Assembly: GCA_021157485.1 (NCBI GenBank)
Contig: JAGGWO010000137.1
Coordinates: 1-8,983 of the forward strand
Reading direction: 5' to 3'
Length of the DNA stretch: 8,983 nucleotides
DNA from: Sulfurimonas sp.
Lineage (GTDB): Bacteria; Campylobacterota; Campylobacteria; Campylobacterales; Sulfurimonadaceae
Shown: piece by piece, positions 8,598-8,983 of the stretch
Layout of the letters: each line of letters starts with the position of its first letter
Numbering within the stretch: the stretch's first letter is position 1
Notes under the pieces: generated by a model
What the model saw: the letters and a program-made list of their open reading frames with translations, nothing else
Told to the model about the DNA's origin: nothing
Database searches by the model: none
Made by a program: the position numbers and the translations under genes

Positions 8598-8983
8598 CTA
8601 TAAGTCGTTTTCGTGTTTGTCTAGGTACTTAGCTACACCTTCAGTTGTTGCTTCCATACCTTCGTCACCTTTTTGCCAACCAGCAGCACATACTTCACCA
8701 TGCTCATCAGTAAATTGCATTGCATCTACCATACGAATCATCTCATCGATGTTACGACCAAGTGGTAAGTCATTTACTACTGCATGACGAACTACACCTT
8801 TACCATCGATTAGGAATGAACCACGTAAAGCAACTGCTTCACCAAAAAGTACATCGTAATCTTTAGAAATTTGTTTTGTAAGGTCAGCTACAAGTGGGTA
8901 ACCAACACGGCCAATACCACCATTGTTAATTGGAGTCTCTCTCCAAGCAAAGTGAGAAAATTGGCTATCTACTGAACAACCGA
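8598..8983 (-). CDS. 2-Cys peroxiredoxin (AhpC/TsaA type), 3' part only
   Basis: The C-terminal 127 residues of a typical 2-Cys peroxiredoxin are encoded on the minus strand; the gene enters from beyond the window's right edge, so the peroxidatic cysteine is not in view. The fragment starts with GCSVDSQFSHFAW, followed by GGIG (fragment residues 21-24), ALRGSFLID (51-59), RHAVVNDLPLGRN (65-77) and GEVCAAGW (95-102). Cys98 of the fragment is the resolving cysteine. It reduces hydrogen and organic peroxides in the cytoplasm, usually fed by thioredoxin in Campylobacterota. CAAGW replaces the usual CPAGW. Five of six arginine codons are CGT, unlike the AGA-rich neighbouring genes, which fits a highly expressed protein. 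It is convergent with the GGDEF-EAL gene. Confidence 0.93.
   Translation of the reverse strand, partial: GCSVDSQFSHFAWRETPINNGGIGRVGYPLVADLTKQISKDYDVLFGEAVALRGSFLIDGKGVVRHAVVNDLPLGRNIDEMIRMVDAMQFTDEHGEVCAAGWQKGDEGMEATTEGVAKYLDKHENDL

Overview
The window is AT-rich and densely packed, with short intergenic gaps, AAGG/AGGAG ribosome-binding sites and mostly AGA arginine codons. Together with the protein sequences (a Campylobacterota-type 2-Cys peroxiredoxin and a cytochrome c-dependent NO reductase cluster), this suggests a denitrifying Campylobacterota (epsilonproteobacterium), probably a Sulfurimonas-like marine or sediment chemolithotroph. The genus is inferred from sequence character, not from a database search.

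Region 1 (78-5374, + strand) is a complete cNOR operon in the order norC-norB-norD-norQ-norE-norF. NorC (membrane-anchored cytochrome c) passes electrons to NorB (12-helix haem b/b3-FeB subunit), which reduces 2 NO to N2O. NorD (von Willebrand A/MIDAS protein) and NorQ (MoxR-type AAA+ ATPase) form the activation pair thought to install or mature the FeB site. NorE (cytochrome oxidase subunit III-like) and NorF (small three-helix protein) are accessory membrane proteins. Spacing is 8-16 bp, and norQ and norE overlap by 8 bp. The D-before-Q order differs from the norCBQD order of Paracoccus and Rhodobacter.

Region 2 (about 5390-8481, + strand) begins at an extended -10 promoter. It holds a 46-residue lipoprotein gene, an NMT1/SsuA/NrtA-type periplasmic binding lipoprotein, and, 1 bp after its stop codon, a membrane GGDEF-EAL protein with a periplasmic sensor region. 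No transporter permease or ATPase gene is present. The pair resembles in layout the NspS-MbaA system of Vibrio cholerae, where a binding protein controls a c-di-GMP enzyme. This is the most interesting part of the window.

Region 3 (8482-8983) holds a compact structured intergenic element with two hairpins inside a short outer inverted repeat, then the 3' part of a convergent, minus-strand peroxiredoxin gene that runs off the end of the window. The window therefore links NO detoxification or respiration, a candidate ligand-responsive c-di-GMP module and a peroxide defence gene; only the nor genes have a function that is firmly readable from sequence.
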